From Flavobacterium aquaticum (lineage in GTDB: Bacteria > Bacteroidota > Bacteroidia > Flavobacteriales > Flavobacteriaceae): 64,000 nt of DNA. The position numbers were made by a program, and so were the translations under genes. Within the stretch, counting starts at the first letter, position 1; every line of letters begins with the position of its first letter. Location of the stretch: NCBI RefSeq assembly GCF_003259835.1, contig NZ_QLMI01000007.1, positions 118,885 to 182,884 of the forward strand, read 5' to 3'. This document shows positions 63,866 to 64,000 of this stretch, piece after piece. The notes beneath the pieces were generated by a model. It had not been told where the DNA came from. It made no database searches and was given only the letters and a program-made list of their open reading frames with translations.

Positions 63866-64000
63866 TTGTATACAACGTTCTGCGGCTTGCTCTCAGTGGC
63901 GTTGAGCCAACACCAAGCCATTACAAATATAACAAAACATTCCATTCAACAGCGGATTTTCCTACGGAAAATCCGGAAGTAGCCATTGAAGCAAACCGCT
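63866..64000. repeat. Folded intergenic repeat, copy C (cut by window end)
   Basis: It begins with the palindrome TTGTATACAACG and contains a left arm GCGGCTTGC (63882-63890) pairing with GCAAACCGC (63991-63999), an internal perfect hairpin GGATTTTCC-TAC-GGAAAATCC (63953-63973), and the word CAACACCAAGCC shared with copy B. The expected closing GTTGTATAC lies beyond the window. Confidence 0.85.

Noticed and set aside
63748..63945. A 65-codon minus-strand frame between and into repeat copy C
   Set aside because: It overlaps the folded repeat, has Cys/Trp-rich unstructured content and no recognisable start context.
1..64000. tRNA, rRNA, CRISPR array, IS element or prophage
   Set aside because: I looked for clover-leaf ends, evenly spaced direct repeats, transposase motifs and phage structural genes and found none that I could support by eye; a covariance-model and profile scan would settle it.
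59866..64000. Calling the 59.8-64 kb repeats a definite integron
   Set aside because: No integrase is present and the end sequences miss the strict attC consensus; only the folding and gene-flanking pattern support the idea, so it stays a hypothesis.

Overview
The window looks like chromosomal DNA of a Flavobacterium-like member of the Flavobacteriaceae (Bacteroidota). The evidence is low GC content, many start sites preceded by the Bacteroidota -7 promoter word TAnnTTTG instead of a strong Shine-Dalgarno, a type IX secretion system (T9SS) gene (porQ), a secreted protein with a T9SS type A sorting domain, a fused E1 alpha/beta 2-oxoacid dehydrogenase, a BT_3928-type DoxX/thioredoxin protein, DUF4293, DUF1599 and several lipoproteins with acidic residues after the lipobox cysteine. 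I saw no rRNA, tRNA, CRISPR array, insertion sequence or prophage. Most of the window is ordinary housekeeping DNA; accessory signals concentrate at about 16.3-20.4 kb, 36.1-38.4 kb, 45.9-47.7 kb and 59.8-64.0 kb.

Layout. 1-3.4 kb: trp operon on the minus strand (trpE-trpG-trpD-trpC, trpC cut by the window edge), preceded by an unannotated leader peptide with three consecutive Trp codons and an intrinsic terminator, which is a classical attenuator arrangement. 3.4-9 kb: E1 component, then an M1-aminopeptidase-like protein that has lost both zinc histidines and ends in a beta-strand-rich region. 9-16.3 kb: secreted endonuclease I, small basic secreted protein, glmM, acpH-like, alkD-like, CLC channel. 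16.4-20.4 kb: Fic protein with a probable self-operator, membrane AraC regulator, two secreted proteins sharing a C-terminal module. 20.4-33.6 kb: uvrA, LOG protein, hydrolase, M48 protease, MFS transporter, lon, porQ, cmk. 33.6-36.2 kb: mlaE-mlaF-mlaD lipid transport operon. 36.1-38.4 kb: a 125 bp direct repeat of the mlaE 5' region bracketing an exported unknown, then a HEPN-motif protein. 38.5-59.8 kb: lpdA, lipid ABC exporter, truA, rho, tpiA, two thioredoxin-like proteins, folP, rlmH, a conserved unknown, class V aminotransferase, lysophospholipid acyltransferase, rhomboid protease and a SIMPL protein. 59.8-64 kb: lipoprotein genes lying between folded intergenic repeats that resemble integron attC sites or a MITE family.

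How the genes fit together. trpEGDC makes tryptophan and is probably controlled by ribosome stalling on the leader. The fused E1 and LpdA are parts of 2-oxoacid dehydrogenase complexes, although the E2 is not here. MlaEFD forms an inner-membrane lipid transporter. The endonuclease and PorQ both belong to T9SS biology. The TlpA-like lipoprotein and its DoxX/thioredoxin neighbour form an envelope redox pair. The most notable points for follow-up are the trp leader, the folded repeats at the right end, the mlaE direct repeat with its ORFan and HEPN neighbours, the Fic operator and the inactivated M1 protein.
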